From the NCBI GenBank assembly GCA_013368325.1, contig JAACJK010000171.1:248001-312000 (forward strand): DNA of 64,000 nt. The letters are read 5' to 3'. Under the pieces are notes generated by a model, which was given only the letters and a program-made list of their open reading frames with translations, was not told where the DNA came from and ran no database searches. Position numbers and translations under genes: made by a program. The stretch comes from Ephemerocybe angulata. Lineage: Eukaryota > Basidiomycota > Agaricomycetes > Agaricales > Psathyrellaceae. Positions 13,792 to 27,397 of the stretch are shown piece by piece. Numbering within the stretch: the first letter of the stretch is position 1; each line of letters starts with the position of its first letter.

Positions 13792-15766
13792 ATGTCTTCT
13801 ACTAGCTTCCAGCTCTTCCCTGACCCCTCCCATCCCCCAGCTCGCCTCTCTCCGCCACATTGGCCTGGCATTTCACCAGCCTCGACTCAAGTCCTCCAAG
13901 ACGTTCTCAAGCACAACCACGAGCACTGGCATACCTTCATCAACGAGAAACATTTTCACAAGTATGCACTGCAGCTATCTTCGTATAGGGTTGCACTCAA
14001 GAGTTTCCCGCAGCCATGCACCTCACCGGGCTTTAGCGCTATGGGGTCTAGGTGCGGATGGTGATGTCATTCGTGCGGGATACGAGAAAGACTGTGACTA
14101 CGAGAAGCCTAAGATAACACCTCCCGGTGCGATCACGCAGGACAACTGGACGTCCCACCTCGGTGATGAGAGGTACGATGCATTTTACACCGTGATTTTC
14201 TCAATAATCACACACTTTCAGATACTACCGTGCATACCTAGACTTCTTCACTGATTCCCTGCGAACTCATGGGATTAGCCCTACGCTCGAAACGTACCTT
14301 TTTTCGTCCTCTGCTAATGTTGACGCTGGGAGTGGCAAGCATCCTCAGATGATGGCCAGGCTCTTCTCCGGTGTATTCCACCCCGTGATCCACACAGGCT
14401 ACGGACTCGAGTTCGGCTTGCCAGGCATGACAGCTGAAGGTGCGTGCTCCCCCCTCTTTCAAGGCAAGCAATGATCTCATGCGCGGTGTTTAGGACTTGC
14501 TCAAGCCGCTGTCCACGCACCCGCCACTGCGCCCCTCATCCCTTCGTCTCTCTTCGACAGCTCGACATACAGCACACTGGATAGCTTCGCCGAGTCTGCT
14601 GGGAAAGGGCTGAACGAGGCGCTGGGAAGCGCTGTTCAATCGCTCGACGCTGCATGGGAGACTATCTTACCCAAGAACATTAAGCTCCCACCTTCCAACT
14701 CGTCAACCCCCAGCCGAGGGACGTCCGCGCACCTGGAAGACCAGCATGAAGCGGCAGATGTGCACGCGCTTGATATCCTGGGATGGGTGTCGAAGGATAT
14801 GAGATTCTCCCCGTCCCCCGACGAGCGCGATTCTTTCGACGAGAGTATTGGAAAGCATGCGAGAGCCGTTATAAAGTTCTCGAGGTTGTGGAAGCTGGAC
14901 ATCGATAAACTTGCGAACGACCAGGCGTACCTTGATGGTAAGATCGAGGAGCTCGCGTTCGTGGTTGCCGTCATGTACGGAATCGGAGTCTGGACGGGCA
15001 GGGGTAAAAACGAAGATGGTAGCGAGTCTCTCTTCAACGCCGATTTCTTCCTGTCAGTCTTCCCCCACCATCTCATCTATCCCTTCCACTAACACCTCCT
15101 CTTTCCACTAGAATGCACCTCGTAACATCCTCCATCTTCATCCCATCGTACTGCGCCTACCTCTCCCCGCTCTCCACAGCGCGCTTCCTCCAGACCTACC
15201 TCACCGTCGCCCTCGCCATGTACGTCTTCCGCGGCTGCCCGCCCTTCGACATCCCAGGATTCTATCACGCGGAGGAGCCTCAGCCAGTGGGACCGCAGCC
15301 GCATCCGGGTAAGGGGACGCTGCCTTCCCCCGAGTCGGGAAAGGCGGTGAACCCAGATCCGTGGCTTCCGATTATACAGACGAGCGTCGTGCATCCGGAC
15401 GAACATGTGCCGAAGACGCAGAGGGCGTTGGCGAATTGGGCGGGACATTTTGGGACGAGGAGGTTTAGGTCGGTTGCTACTACTGCTAGTGAGAAGCGGG
15501 TGGATGGTGCGTCTAATGCTGCTGAGAGCGCAGGGTTGGGAATGGGGTGGGCTGGAGAGGGGTGGCAGGGAGACGGGGGCCGCGTTCCGTTGGAGTTGGA
15601 GGGTGCGGAGTGGTTGGATGGGACGGTGTTTTTGAGGGCGGCGGAGTTTACTGCGGCGAGGATGGGGAGGGTGAGGGAGGGTGAGGATGGGGGGCAGTTT
15701 TGGGATTTTAAGGGGTTTTATGAGAGGCAGAAGGAGGAGGTGGGTGTGCCGAAGGCTCACCTCTGA
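13792..15766 (+). CDS. Questin oxidase-like protein
   Basis: Five exons (13792-13961, 14014-14172, 14222-14439, 14494-15052, 15112-15766) give 586 residues with consistent phases. Landmarks of the questin-oxidase-like family (DUF4243, related to AflY/GedK) are FHNHAPHRALALWGLGA near residue 55, a HTGYGLEFG block, LDILGWVSKDM, and MHLVTSSIFIPSYCAYLSP late in the protein. Characterised members open anthraquinone rings by Baeyer-Villiger-type oxidation in secondary metabolism, but many fungal homologues are uncharacterised and this locus has no polyketide synthase beside it. The start was chosen as the first ATG giving a short leader; an in-frame ATG at 13732 is an alternative. It follows the roadblock gene by only 172 bp. 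Confidence 0.8.
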
Positions 15767-16503
15767 TTTCTGAAGCTTAAGAGGTTACATAGGGCAACCC
15801 AGGTGTTCATCGGACGTCCTGAGCCACTGGCGGTGTACGTAACGCCACACCTTGGTTTTTAATCGTGAGCGAACTTTATGAATTCATGCTATACAGCCCT
15901 TGCAAGCCCCGATTCTTTTCATGTTCTCGATTGACGAATGGAGGGTAGAGAGCGATAGGCGCTCACCATACTATGCACATACATAGATAAGATTAGATTG
16001 TCTTTTCCACGCTTTGAATGGATGAATTGGCATTCAACGTTCAACAGTTCAGATCGTTCAGAGCTAGCAGCTAATCTATCCGATGTCCAGTCGTTTCCAC
16101 AATCCAATCAAATATTTCCACCACCAACAGCCATCCGGGCTGGCATGAAGGCCGCATCATCTAGAGTACCCATGTTCGGACAGCTGGCACAAGCTCGCAA
16201 GGCGCTTTGACCTTGGTCCAAGAACTAGTTCTTGGACCAACGACTCAACTATTACTACTTTGGCTGTGCAAGAATAGGCTTCGCAATCTCTATCTTCCGA
16301 AGGCAGGGTTCCTGCCGGCCGCAGTGGTGCTATAAATATCCCATAGCCTAATTGCAGGTGCGCACAGCCTGCTGCGAGGCCTTTTGTCTTTACTACCTCC
16401 TAACCTTCCGGAAAGCCCTAGGACTTGCCCTTCAAACGATACCAGACGACTTGAACGTCCTTCCTCCAAGCTGAGCTTGATTTGAGATTCGTTGGAGGCA
16501 TAG
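15767..16503. other. Intergenic upstream of the Tvp38-like gene
   Basis: There is no supportable gene. It contains a perfect 28-bp palindrome at 16213-16240, listed separately. Confidence 0.5.
16213..16240. repeat. Perfect 28-bp palindrome
   Basis: The half-site TTGGTCCAAGAACT is followed immediately by its exact reverse complement. It lies 264 bp upstream of the Tvp38-like ATG. It could be a dimer binding site, a hairpin, or the trace of a short inverted duplication. Confidence 0.8.
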
Positions 16504-18293
16504 ATGGCGGGATACGAAAGGGGGCAATGGCAACCGCCGCCACAACGACGATATTCTGGCCCATCGACGGGGGTTGAAGCTAATCTGCAAGCATACCCAC
16601 TCAAGCCCATCGTTCACCCGCACTACCAGCAGACGCATCTACAATTGCCTTATGACGAGGATGATCGAGAGTCAATACGCACGGCTGTGGTTGGCGACCA
16701 CACAGACGAGGAGCCGCTGTACAAGAGCAAAACGGTGTCGACACTCGATTCAGAGGAAGGTATGAAGACTTCGGACTATCGGAATGGGGGAGGAAGGACG
16801 CCCAGTCCGACACCGAGCGAGTTAAAGGAGTTGAAGTCCGGGGCTATCGACTGGAAGAGCTTGGGGTCATGGAGATTTTGGATACGGAGAGATTGGCTTT
16901 GTGAGTAGTCTTTCAGCTGACCATGCTTCCCGATGTACTGATTTGAAATACAGGGTACTATGTTATATTTGTGCTGATTGTTACTATAACCGTCCTGGTG
17001 TCGGTCTTTCACAAGCAGATCGTACACGCCTTAACACCTGCTGCAAACTGGCTACACGAGTGCGTGTGCTGTATTTGTTCTCCTAAATTCTGGCTTACCA
17101 TCCTACAGCACGACAGCTGGATGGGTAGTCCCAATAGCTGTGTTATTTGTCATCTCCTTCCCCCCGTACGTCCACTGCCCCGAACAACTGCGGTCTCCCT
17201 AACTCGTCTTCCAGCTCTTCGGCCACGAGATCGTTGCCATGCTTTGTGGCTTGGTGTGGGGCCTCTGGATCGGATTCGGAATTGTAGCGGCTGGGACCCT
17301 GCTAGGTGAAATTGGGAACTTCTAGTGAGCCTTACCCTCCGTCCGTTGTCGTACCGGCATGGAGACTGACCTCGGTCTCGATGACACCACCCAGCGCGTT
17401 CAAGTACTGTTGCCGCTCGCGAGGTGCAAAGCTCGAGCGAAACAAGATCTCCTATGCATGTCTTGCAAAGGTCGTCCGGGATGGAGGCTTCAAGATCGCA
17501 CTCATAGCGCGGTTGAGTGCTATTCCTGGTCACTGTACGTTTTCTCTATTACATCTGACGATCCGAGCTCACTCAGAGTCCCGAGTACAGTTACGACTGC
17601 CATATTTTCGACCTGTGGAATGGGGATCATCGTGTTCACCATTGCCGCTATCCTGTCAATGCCGAAGCAGATTCTTGGAGTGTATCTCGGTGTTATACTC
17701 AAGCAGTCCGAGGAAGGACCACCGGATAAGAACAGCAGGATCCTCAGTAATGTGGTATTGGGGCTCACTATCGTGATTACCGTGGTGGCCATGTGGTATA
17801 TCGTTCGGCAGATGAACAAAGTGAAGCCTCAGATCATCTACCGGCGACGCAAAGCACGGTGAGTGGTCCCCTCATGGCCTCGTCGAAGCCGTGATACTAA
17901 ATGAGCGACAGGCAAGCCAAGTTTTCTCGGGCATCAGGTCTGAATGAGTATCCTTTCGCCACCGGTCTCGGTCACCGGGCGATGGCCTCCGAAAGCACCA
18001 TCGTGGTCAACGAACCCCAGTATAAAGCCGGGGACAAGCTTTCCTATACCCCAAGCCACTCGTCCTCATCGTCCCACCTACCATTGGTGGCACCCCAACC
18101 CGTGCGGCCGCTATCGATCAGCCAACAGGGTGCATCGCATCTGAGTCCTCTGGCCGGGCCGTACGGTTCGAGATTCAAGGAGAGGGAGGAGAGTGCGGAG
18201 GAGGTAGGGTGGGATATGGGTGCCGGTCGCGGCTTATCGGATAACCCATATCGCTATCAACCTACCCCGCCGGAAGGGGGCTCACTCCGTTGA
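16504..18293 (+). CDS. TVP38: Tvp38/TMEM64 family membrane protein (VTT domain)
   Basis: Seven exons (16504-16900, 16954-17059, 17109-17169, 17215-17324, 17395-17534, 17591-17858, 17912-18293) give 487 residues. The core has several membrane segments: WYYVIFVLIVTITVLVSVF, then VVPIAVLFVISFPP, then MLCGLVWGLWIGFGIVAAGT, then FTIAAILSMPK and VVLGLTIVITVVAMWYIV. The VTT signature ARLSAIPG is preceded by KVVRDGGFKIALI. Family members act in Golgi and endosomal membranes, and some VTT proteins are lipid scramblases. The cytosolic N-terminal 125 and C-terminal 125 residues are disordered and serine/proline-rich. The intron at 17170-17214 uses a weak GTCCAC donor because the neighbouring GTACGT would break the frame. 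Confidence 0.88.
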
Positions 18294-18669
18294 ACGAGCA
18301 AGGCTGGAGATATCCAGAGTTTCGCTAGGCTTTTGACTTTTGAGACGGACTGATTAGCATTTGACCTATTCTATTCTTACAAGGTTTAATGATCAGCGCT
18401 CTTTTGTATACCATCATCTGTACTAGTATTTATGTCCACCATTACTTACTCGTATGTCTCCTCGATGTTCCTTGTCCAACACCCACGTTCTGCCCACGTT
18501 CCGCGGAAGAAGAGTTCGGCGAGTGCGCGTGACAGGGGATCTGTAGGTCTTCGCAATCCCGAGTGGCGTTCTTCCACGGAATCGCAACCCCTTCTGGCAC
18601 AACAGGGTTCTTTCGTTCTATCTTCTGCGCCATGGCTCTTTCTTCCTGACAATACCCTTGGGAGCCTCG
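18294..18669. other. Intergenic
   Basis: This 376-bp gap follows the Tvp38-like gene. It may hold the promoter or an unrecognised first exon of the next gene; nothing specific is visible. Confidence 0.35.
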
Positions 18670-21600
18670 ATGCTGCCATCTGAGCGTGTTTCTCTGACCC
18701 TCACGACCCTCTGCGGTGCTATACCTCTCGACAACTTTCTGGCGAACGACTACGATGACAGTATCGAGCTGGACTACAGGGAGTTCGAGCAGGATGCTGT
18801 TGCAGCCCGCAGCAGCAAGCACAAGGACGACTCATCTTATCGCACCGGAGTGGTCAGATCTCGCGCATCCAGCTTCAGCGACGGCGGCGATATGTCCGAT
18901 GTCGACGACGCCGCGGTGCAGGCGTTGATCGCGATGGACATCGACGAGGCCGAGGGAGAGCGTGCAGGTACTGGTGAAGGCCCTAGCTGTGACTCGTTGG
19001 GCGTCTCTCCCGTCGGAGAAGCGACCATTGGGAATACGGCAGAGATCTTATCAGGGCCTGAGACCGCGAGCCTTGCCTCTAGTCAGCTAGCAGTGGTTGG
19101 TTTGCCGTCGCCGGAAAGTCTAGATCTCCTTCGCGAAGCAGCGCTGGAGAAACTGTATAAAGCGTGCACGAGGCTCAGCGGGACTGCTGAAGCGCTGCAC
19201 TTCGAGTATATTGAGGAGGACCCAGCAGGTACGCCTCTCCGTCTACGCGAAAGTATCTTCTCCGCTTACTATCGCACAGGCATCAAGTGTATTCTGACCG
19301 TAACAATCCCGACCCACGATGGGACGTCCAGAAGATCCTACTCTACCTCGCCTGAATTCGTGAAACGAAGCGACGCGAAAGGTGATGCTGCACGCATCGC
19401 TGTGGATATGGGTGTCATCGATTTTCTCAAGTCTGCTACATCCTCTGCCGCCGCGGCTGGCTCGCAGGCTGAGCTCATAGCTCAAGCCAACGAGGCCCAA
19501 GATGGAAGCAAGGAGCAGCGTGAAGCCGGCCAGAGGGCAATGCGGCAGATCGCACAGCTGTGTGCAGAATGGCGAGTAGGTGTCACGCCCGAGTACGTGG
19601 TGTATAGGCAAAAGAAAAGCAAAGAAAGTAAGTTGGAAAGTCACAGAAAGTCGAATACGTCTGACTGTTTTTCAGATATAGGATGTGCAATCCGAATAGC
19701 ACTCACGCCCAATGCCCTGCGAATATATTCGACCAATCCAGACTACAGCAGCCCCGAACGCGCGAGGGAAGCCTGTGCGCTTCTCGCCATGGAGGACGGT
19801 GTCGAAGAGTACATCATCTACGGCAACGGCCAGAAAGCGAAACCTCAAGCGTCGGAAGAGCCTGTCCCTCCTGCCAAGGCTGTGGCGACGAGACCCCAGT
19901 TCAAGCAGATGTCCTTGCAAGACTACTTTGATTCACTCCCGAGGCCTTTCTCTGAAGCAATTGATGAGAGCAAGGGCGCCTCAGAGATACCATGGTCGAG
20001 TATGATGAACATCATTATCCAGGGAGCAAAGCTTCGTACCGTAAAAGCCATGTTCCATCCCATAGATATGGAGTACAAGACGGGTGCGCTGGCTCAATCC
20101 TCCTGCTTAACATGTATACTGAAGTCCCCGCAGGATTGACTGGCTGTGTCCTGCGGATCGTCCTCTCCGACCCGCTCGTCCTCTCTGTGATCAACGATCT
20201 TGAAGGGACCAATCGAAAAGAGATCGTCAAGACGTACATCGTCAACCCACATTTTGTCAAGACGAACGATGCCAAGAACGCAGCTTGTATCCTTGCTGTA
20301 ACCCGCGACTTGAGGAGCTTCCTCATGGATATCTCGAAGAAGTACGAAGACAACTCACGGGGCACCAGAGATTTCGAGAGGAAGGCGTTTGAGGTTGCGA
20401 TGCGAACCATAGCTAGATTCAGAGGCACAAATATCGTGTTCGAGGCTACCGGCGGTGTAAGCAGCGGAAATACCAACAGTAAGATTTATTGCCTAATAAA
20501 TGGGCTCACGACTGACTCGACTTTAGGCTTTGCCTGTTCGCTTTCGATTGATGTCGGACCAGAAGATAAGCCAGAAAGGCGCACATATACAACTCCCGCC
20601 AAGCATGGCTCGAAAGCTGATGCCAAAGTCGCCGTCGTACTCGATGCAGCCCAACGAGGTTTGGTTGAGCTTCTGCGATACCACCGTGCAGGGAAGGAGC
20701 CGCCTGATGGATATCGCACTTTCTGGGACGTCATCTCGAAGGGCGAAGCATACGACATGGGCTCATTGGCTTCAGAGAGAGAGGTTAACGAGGAGGTGGA
20801 GAAGATCAAGGCAGAAAAGAGGAGACTGAAGAGAAAGAGGACGGCGGAGAAAAAGAAGGCTGCCGCGAAAGTGCCGCAGATTGGTGGAATTGCGGTCCCG
20901 ATAACCTCAGAAACGATGGATCAGGATGGGGAGAGCGGTGAGGATGGAGAGATCAGCGAAGACGAGAGCGTCGATGTTGTGGTTTACCAGGCTGTGGCGC
21001 CGCATCCGTCTACTGTCAAGACCCCAGAGAAGGAGCGGGATTGGAAGAGGCGGAAGTGGCCGGGCGGCAAGGGGAATGGCGCTGCCGGACGTGGTGCCAA
21101 TAGGCATGGTGGGCATGGTGCAAACGGACATTGGCAACATGGGAAGCAATATCATCATGGGTCGTCTAATCGTCCACCAGGCGCACCAGCAGGGCTTCAT
21201 GTATATCCGAATGTCGCACCTCCGCACCCTCCGTTGCACCTACCGCCGGCGAACTACTCTTCCACTCATCCCTACCCAACACCGTCACCAGTTTCTCCTT
21301 CACCTATCGCTTATCCACACTCTCACTACCCCCCTAATCCTCTCCCTCCCCACCCTCTCCACTCTCCAAGTTTGTACCCTTATGCAGAGCCTTACCCTTA
21401 TCCCCCTCCACCGTCCCACCCTAGCCCACACTCCCCAAGTCATCCTCCTCCCAGCGTATACGTGTATCCATACCCGCCACCTCATTACGGACCACCCGCG
21501 TACAACCACCCTCCGCCGCCAACAGCAGGTCCGGAGCACTACTCATACCAACCACCATCCTATGCACATCCTACGTACCATCATGCCACCTCACCTCCTG

Positions 21601-21842
21601 GACACGATCATCCATATGACGATCCATACCCACCACCACAATCGATACCCCGTTATGACCATACCACGCCGCCTCAAGCAATGTATCCACCAACATACCC
21701 GCCGGTGCATTCCTCAGCGCCTATCATTCAGGAGCCAAGGGTGCCCAGGCACCATCACGATAAGTCGAAGCAGAATCAGAGGGAGGCGCACCCAAGGGGG
21801 CGCGGTGGAGGGCAGCAGGGATCCTGGAGGGGCCGCCGATAG
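18670..21842 (+). CDS. Large protein with four dsRNA-binding-like repeats
   Basis: Exons 18670-19627, 19676-20083, 20134-20478 and 20527-21842 join into 1008 residues. Four units repeat the same pattern, a short beta strand (CILTVTIP, CAIRIALT, CVLRIVLS, CSLSIDVG) followed by a Tyr-x-Thr/Ser strand and a helix such as KRSDAKGDAARIAVDMGV, KTNDAKNAACILAVTRD and SKADAKVAVVLDAAQRG. This resembles the second half of a double-stranded-RNA-binding motif, though the first helix is weak. Afterwards come a basic KRRLKRKRTAEKKK stretch (nuclear-signal-like), an acidic patch, and about 220 residues dominated by Pro, His and Tyr, ending in RGRGGGQQGSWRGRR, an RGG-type RNA-binding tail. I infer an RNA-binding protein; no specific family name is justified. 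The start at 18670 is the first in-frame ATG, and an earlier exon cannot be excluded. Confidence 0.65.
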
Positions 21843-22182
21843 GGCCAGCGAGATAGATAGTTTGAAAGGCGACCCTGAACTGAAATCTAATCTTATCTTG
21901 CAGCAAGGTGATCGAGCGCTTATTGTAGTACCATCTCGCTCCGTGACCTCTCCTTGACTCCGAGTCCGAGGTAAAAGGTTGGAGCTTGTGACAAAGAAAG
22001 CAAAGAAAGCACAGGGGGCTGAGGTATGGGAGCAGGGTGCAATTCGATCCCAGCTGTGGCATGCGATCCACTGGTCATGCGACATCGGCGAAGGCATTTC
22101 TTTGTTAGTACGTGCGAATCCGACATGAAAGGCATGAAAGACAAAAGTGGCACCCTTTGTCTTTCTCCTCGAATCTGTATAT
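21843..22182. other. Intergenic
   Basis: A 340-bp gap. A TATATAT stretch at about 22178-22184 sits at the first ATG of the next gene, which hints that translation may really begin at the second ATG (22243). Confidence 0.4.
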
Positions 22183-23399
22183 ATGGACGCCGACGTCGAC
22201 CCCTCCCCGCTCCTTACTCACTCAATCGACAAGGTCGATGCCATGCATTTCCGCGATCTGAACGCTATCAAAGCGTACTACAAGACCTTCTACGACAAGT
22301 ATGGCTACGTCGTAATCCCATCCAACGCCCCCATCTCCCTCATTCCCTCCTACGAAGCCTTCTTCAAGCTCCAGGAATCCTGCGAGAGAGCCATCTCCAA
22401 GACACGATCGGGCGAATGGCCCCACCGTCGGACGGTCGGGAAGCAGTTCCCACCATATGGCGAGGACAATCCCGACTCATGGGGTGTGCAGCATCTCATG
22501 CACTTCGAGCTCCAAGAGTGGGCATTCGCGGAGTGGTACTGCAGTGATAGGGTCCTCGATGCTGTCACCCTGTTGCTTGGATGCCAAAGGGAGGACCTAC
22601 AAATGGGTACGTCGCTTCACACTCTCAGTCATCGTAGCCATAATATTAACCTTGGTATCATGAAGAATTGTTTAATCTCCTCATCAACCCAACGTCCCAT
22701 GACTTTGCTTTGCGGTGGCACAGAGACGACGTGCGGGAGCGAGCCTCGTATGATGAGGAGGTTCACGCTCTGGCGAAGTGGCACACCGGCGTAAGTTCAG
22801 CGTTCCTACCACACCTTTCCGGAAAACATTGACGCCGGCGCCCACAGATACAATGGAATACGTGAGTGCTTTTACCTTCATCCACCTTAAACAAGAAGCC
22901 CCATGCTGAACAAACGTAGGGCGTTGTACCACGATGAATGCCTCTACGTAGTTCCAGAAAGCCACATGATTCCGCGAACCCAAGCTCAACGATCCCTCTC
23001 TCGAACGCAGGCGCCCCCTAAGGATCCAATGAGAATGCCGGGTGCAGTCAAAGTGGTTCTCGAACGTAAGTCCCATCCCTGAACCGCTCCGTACAACTGC
23101 CATTATACTGAGCCTCCTCGCCAGCGGGAGACACAGTCTTCTACAACTCCAACATCCTCCACTGTGCCACATACTCCTCCGCCACTAAGCGTGCCACCCT
23201 CCATGCGTGTATGGGCAATGCTGCGAGAGGAGGTCTGAACCGTGCGCGCAACATTCTTCAGCACGACCTGAAGTGGATGAAAGACCCATGGTTCTGGCAA
23301 AGCTTGCCGCACGATACGGCCAAAAGGATGCTCGACAGACTTATTGACCTTCAAGAAGCGCAGGAGGGACAGGAGGTATCGTATTCCCTATCGGGATAA
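22183..23399 (+). CDS. Phytanoyl-CoA dioxygenase-like 2OG-Fe(II) enzyme
   Basis: Exons 22183-22606, 22666-22790, 22848-22861, 22920-23065 and 23125-23399 give 327 residues. Residues about 160-175 contain LRWHRDDV, the His-x-Asp iron ligands; the distal histidine is in NILHCATYS and the 2-oxoglutarate-binding arginine in KRATLHACMG. ALYHDECLYVVPESH is the beta-strand typical of PhyH proteins. The family hydroxylates diverse small molecules using iron, 2-oxoglutarate and oxygen, so the substrate cannot be predicted. The third exon is only 14 nt, but it is needed to join IQWNT to ALYHDE in frame. The alternative start at 22243 (MHFRDLNAIKAYY) is attractive because a TATA-like stretch overlaps the first ATG. 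Confidence 0.85.
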
Positions 23400-23461
23400 A
23401 GAAGGGTGTTAGCTATCAGTGAATACAATTACATTTCGATTGTTTGTTGATATCCCTGCGC

Positions 23462-25304
<1,843 letters not shown>

Positions 25305-25991
25305 CTTGTGCGTATCGCAATCGATGGTCAAGGGTCGAATAAAGCCTCACAATTGGAATGAGATGGCTACCCGGTCCCCGGAAGGGCGAGAGAAACCGAA
25401 CCGGGATGACGGTAAAGGTGCGTCCCTTGGAAGCCGCCGCAGCAATAAGCGCCCATTCTCATTGTAGAAGGTGTAGAAAATCGGTAGGTTGGTGCCTAGG
25501 AACCTTGACAGTAATGGAAGCAAAAGACAAGCGCGACACTAGGCGACTCAGTCGAACAAACACCCGGAACGAGGCCGGCCGTGCTGAATAAGCCGCACAT
25601 GGCGGTTAGCCCGTTGGGCGCTTAATCATCAGTTACCAGGGAAGAACGCTTTGAGCAACGCCGAGGCGTGTCTACTCGACCTTCGGTTGTCGGGAGTTTT
25701 GCAAGTACCTGCTTGTTATTGGCTGTGGATCCCTGCTGCTGGTGATGGACGTCCAAACTTGGTCCAGACTCCAAACTCAGTCAGCAGACTTACTCATCCT
25801 GAATCTCTTGGGCCTGAAACTTACATTTTGGCCATATAATCCATCTAGTTTGGAAAGCGACAGTCATAGTATGCTAAGAAGCCCAGGTATACGTTGTCCA
25901 AGGCTCATGTATATAAAAGACAGGCCCTATGGCTTTGAGAGACAAGGAGTAACACATTTCCAACGAGCCCGTCACCCCTCAAACAGAACAC
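25305..25991. promoter_or_regulatory. Divergent promoter region of MET17 copy B and the NAD(P)-binding gene
   Basis: It contains exact copies of the repeated 9-mer at 25446-25454 (TAAGCGCCC) and 25616-25624 (GGGCGCTTA), a direct repeat copy (25571-25667), and a good TATA box (TATAAAAG, 25912-25919) about 73 bp before the plus-strand ATG. Confidence 0.55.
25571..25667. repeat. Direct repeat, left copy, flanking the NAD(P)-binding gene
   Basis: It shares gaggccggccgtgc, gctgaataagc, gcacatggcggtt, cgttgggcgcttaatcatc and gttaccagggaagaacg in the same order with 27704-27809. The two copies bracket the gene at 25992-27397. Confidence 0.7.
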
Positions 25992-27397
25992 ATGTCTACC
26001 ACCAAGATCTTGATCACTGGAGCCACAGGTATGAAAAATACCAGTGAGGTATACGTCGTCAGTATATTGACCAATCTGTGGTATAGGCTACATTGGAGGT
26101 TCTGTATTGGGCCGCCTGCTGGTCCACCCCGAGTCCAAGTCATTCGAGATTGTTGCGCTTGTGAGAAGCGCCGAGAAAGCGGCCAAGATCAGCACCCTGG
26201 GGGTCAAGACGGTCCTTGGCGATTACGATAATCTTGCCCTCTTAACAGAGCTGGCTTCCAATGCCGACGTCGTCTTCGAAATCGTTGACTGTGACCGTCT
26301 CCCGCCGAACGAAGCTCTGATCCAAGGAGCGAAGCAAAGATTCGAAGCAACCGGCAAGGCGCCTATTTTGATTCATACCGTACGTGAATGCGCACAAATC
26401 CTATCTTCCATGCATTTACAAACCATGTTTGTTGTTTCTAGTCAGGATCAGGTCCGTTTTCACAGAGTGTTTCTACCATCCACTCACCGATTCTGATGCA
26501 TGTCTATGTAGCTCTCATCATGGACGACGCACACGGACTGCACAGCAACCACAAGGTGTACAGCGATTTACAGTCAGACGAAATCGAAGCACTTCCCGAT
26601 ACAGCCTTGCACAGGAACGTTGACCTGGCCTACCTGAAGGCTGACAAGGAGGGCTTCGCTAAAGCCTATATTGTTACCCCAGGTTCGTAGCTAAAAAGCA
26701 CACAAGTGCGGGAAAGGCACTGAAATTACTTTTTTCCTCCATAGGCTGTGTCTGGGGGCTCGCGAAGGGGCCCCTCGTCGACCTTGGCGTGCAGCACACC
26801 CAGTCCATGCTGATCCCCTATCTTCTGAAAGCGGCAATTGCTAGGAAGCAGGCTGGGTATATTGGACTTGGAAAGAACATCTGGCCTCTTGTGAGCAACG
26901 CTGATAGTAAGTGTCGCAGGTTTCATGGCTCACACACATTTTCCGAGTCGTCGCTCACTGAGTCTCTCCTTAGCCGCTGACCTCTATATAATTGTTTTCA
27001 ATGCAATCAGAAAGAACCCTGATACGGTCGGCCATGGCCGCGATGGATTCTACTTTGCAGAGAATGGCGAGTTTACCATGTATGAGGCATCCCAGACCGT
27101 AGGGAAGGCACTCAAGGAGCTTGGGATCCTTGATTCTGAAGAGGCCACGCCTTTCAGCGAGGAAGAGGCTCTCAAATACCTTGGCGTAAGTTGTACTCGT
27201 ATCTGAAGCTCAAGAAATACTTACCGAATATTCGATTCAACGCATAGCCTTACTGGTTTGTCTTCGGAACAAACAGTCTGTCAAGGGGTGAACGCTCTCG
27301 CGCTGTTGGATGGAAGCCTGTGGACGGGAAGGATGACTTCCTTGCCAGCATCAAAGCCGACCTTGTTGAGATTCTTAAAGCGTCTCCCCAGAAATAG
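25992..27397 (+). CDS. NAD(P)-binding Rossmann protein, epimerase/NmrA-like
   Basis: Seven exons (25992-26028, 26087-26379, 26442-26451, 26512-26682, 26745-26906, 26974-27185, 27248-27397) give 344 residues. The N-terminus KILITGATGYIGGSVLGRLL is the dinucleotide-binding glycine motif of extended/atypical short-chain dehydrogenases, with the first intron splitting the last glycine codon. ALVRSAEKAAKISTLGVKTV and GDYDNLALLTELASNADVV are typical of NmrA-like or NAD-dependent epimerase proteins, in which binding rather than catalysis is sometimes the role. The usual Tyr-x-x-x-Lys is not obvious. The 10-nt third exon supplies SGS between LIHT and ALIMDD. Substrate unknown. A TATA box lies 73 bp upstream of the ATG. 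Confidence 0.82.

Noticed and set aside
15089..15760. 223-codon minus-strand open frame rich in Pro, Leu and Arg
   Set aside because: It is a shadow of the questin-oxidase-like last exon, which has family support and correct splice phases.
20926..21957. 343-codon frame rich in His, Thr, Arg and Ile
   Set aside because: Out-of-frame reading of the Pro/His/Tyr-rich repeat region of the dsRNA-binding-like protein.
13792..23399. A secondary-metabolite cluster with the questin-oxidase-like and 2OG-oxygenase genes
   Set aside because: No polyketide synthase, NRPS or terpene synthase lies in the window, and housekeeping-type genes separate the two.
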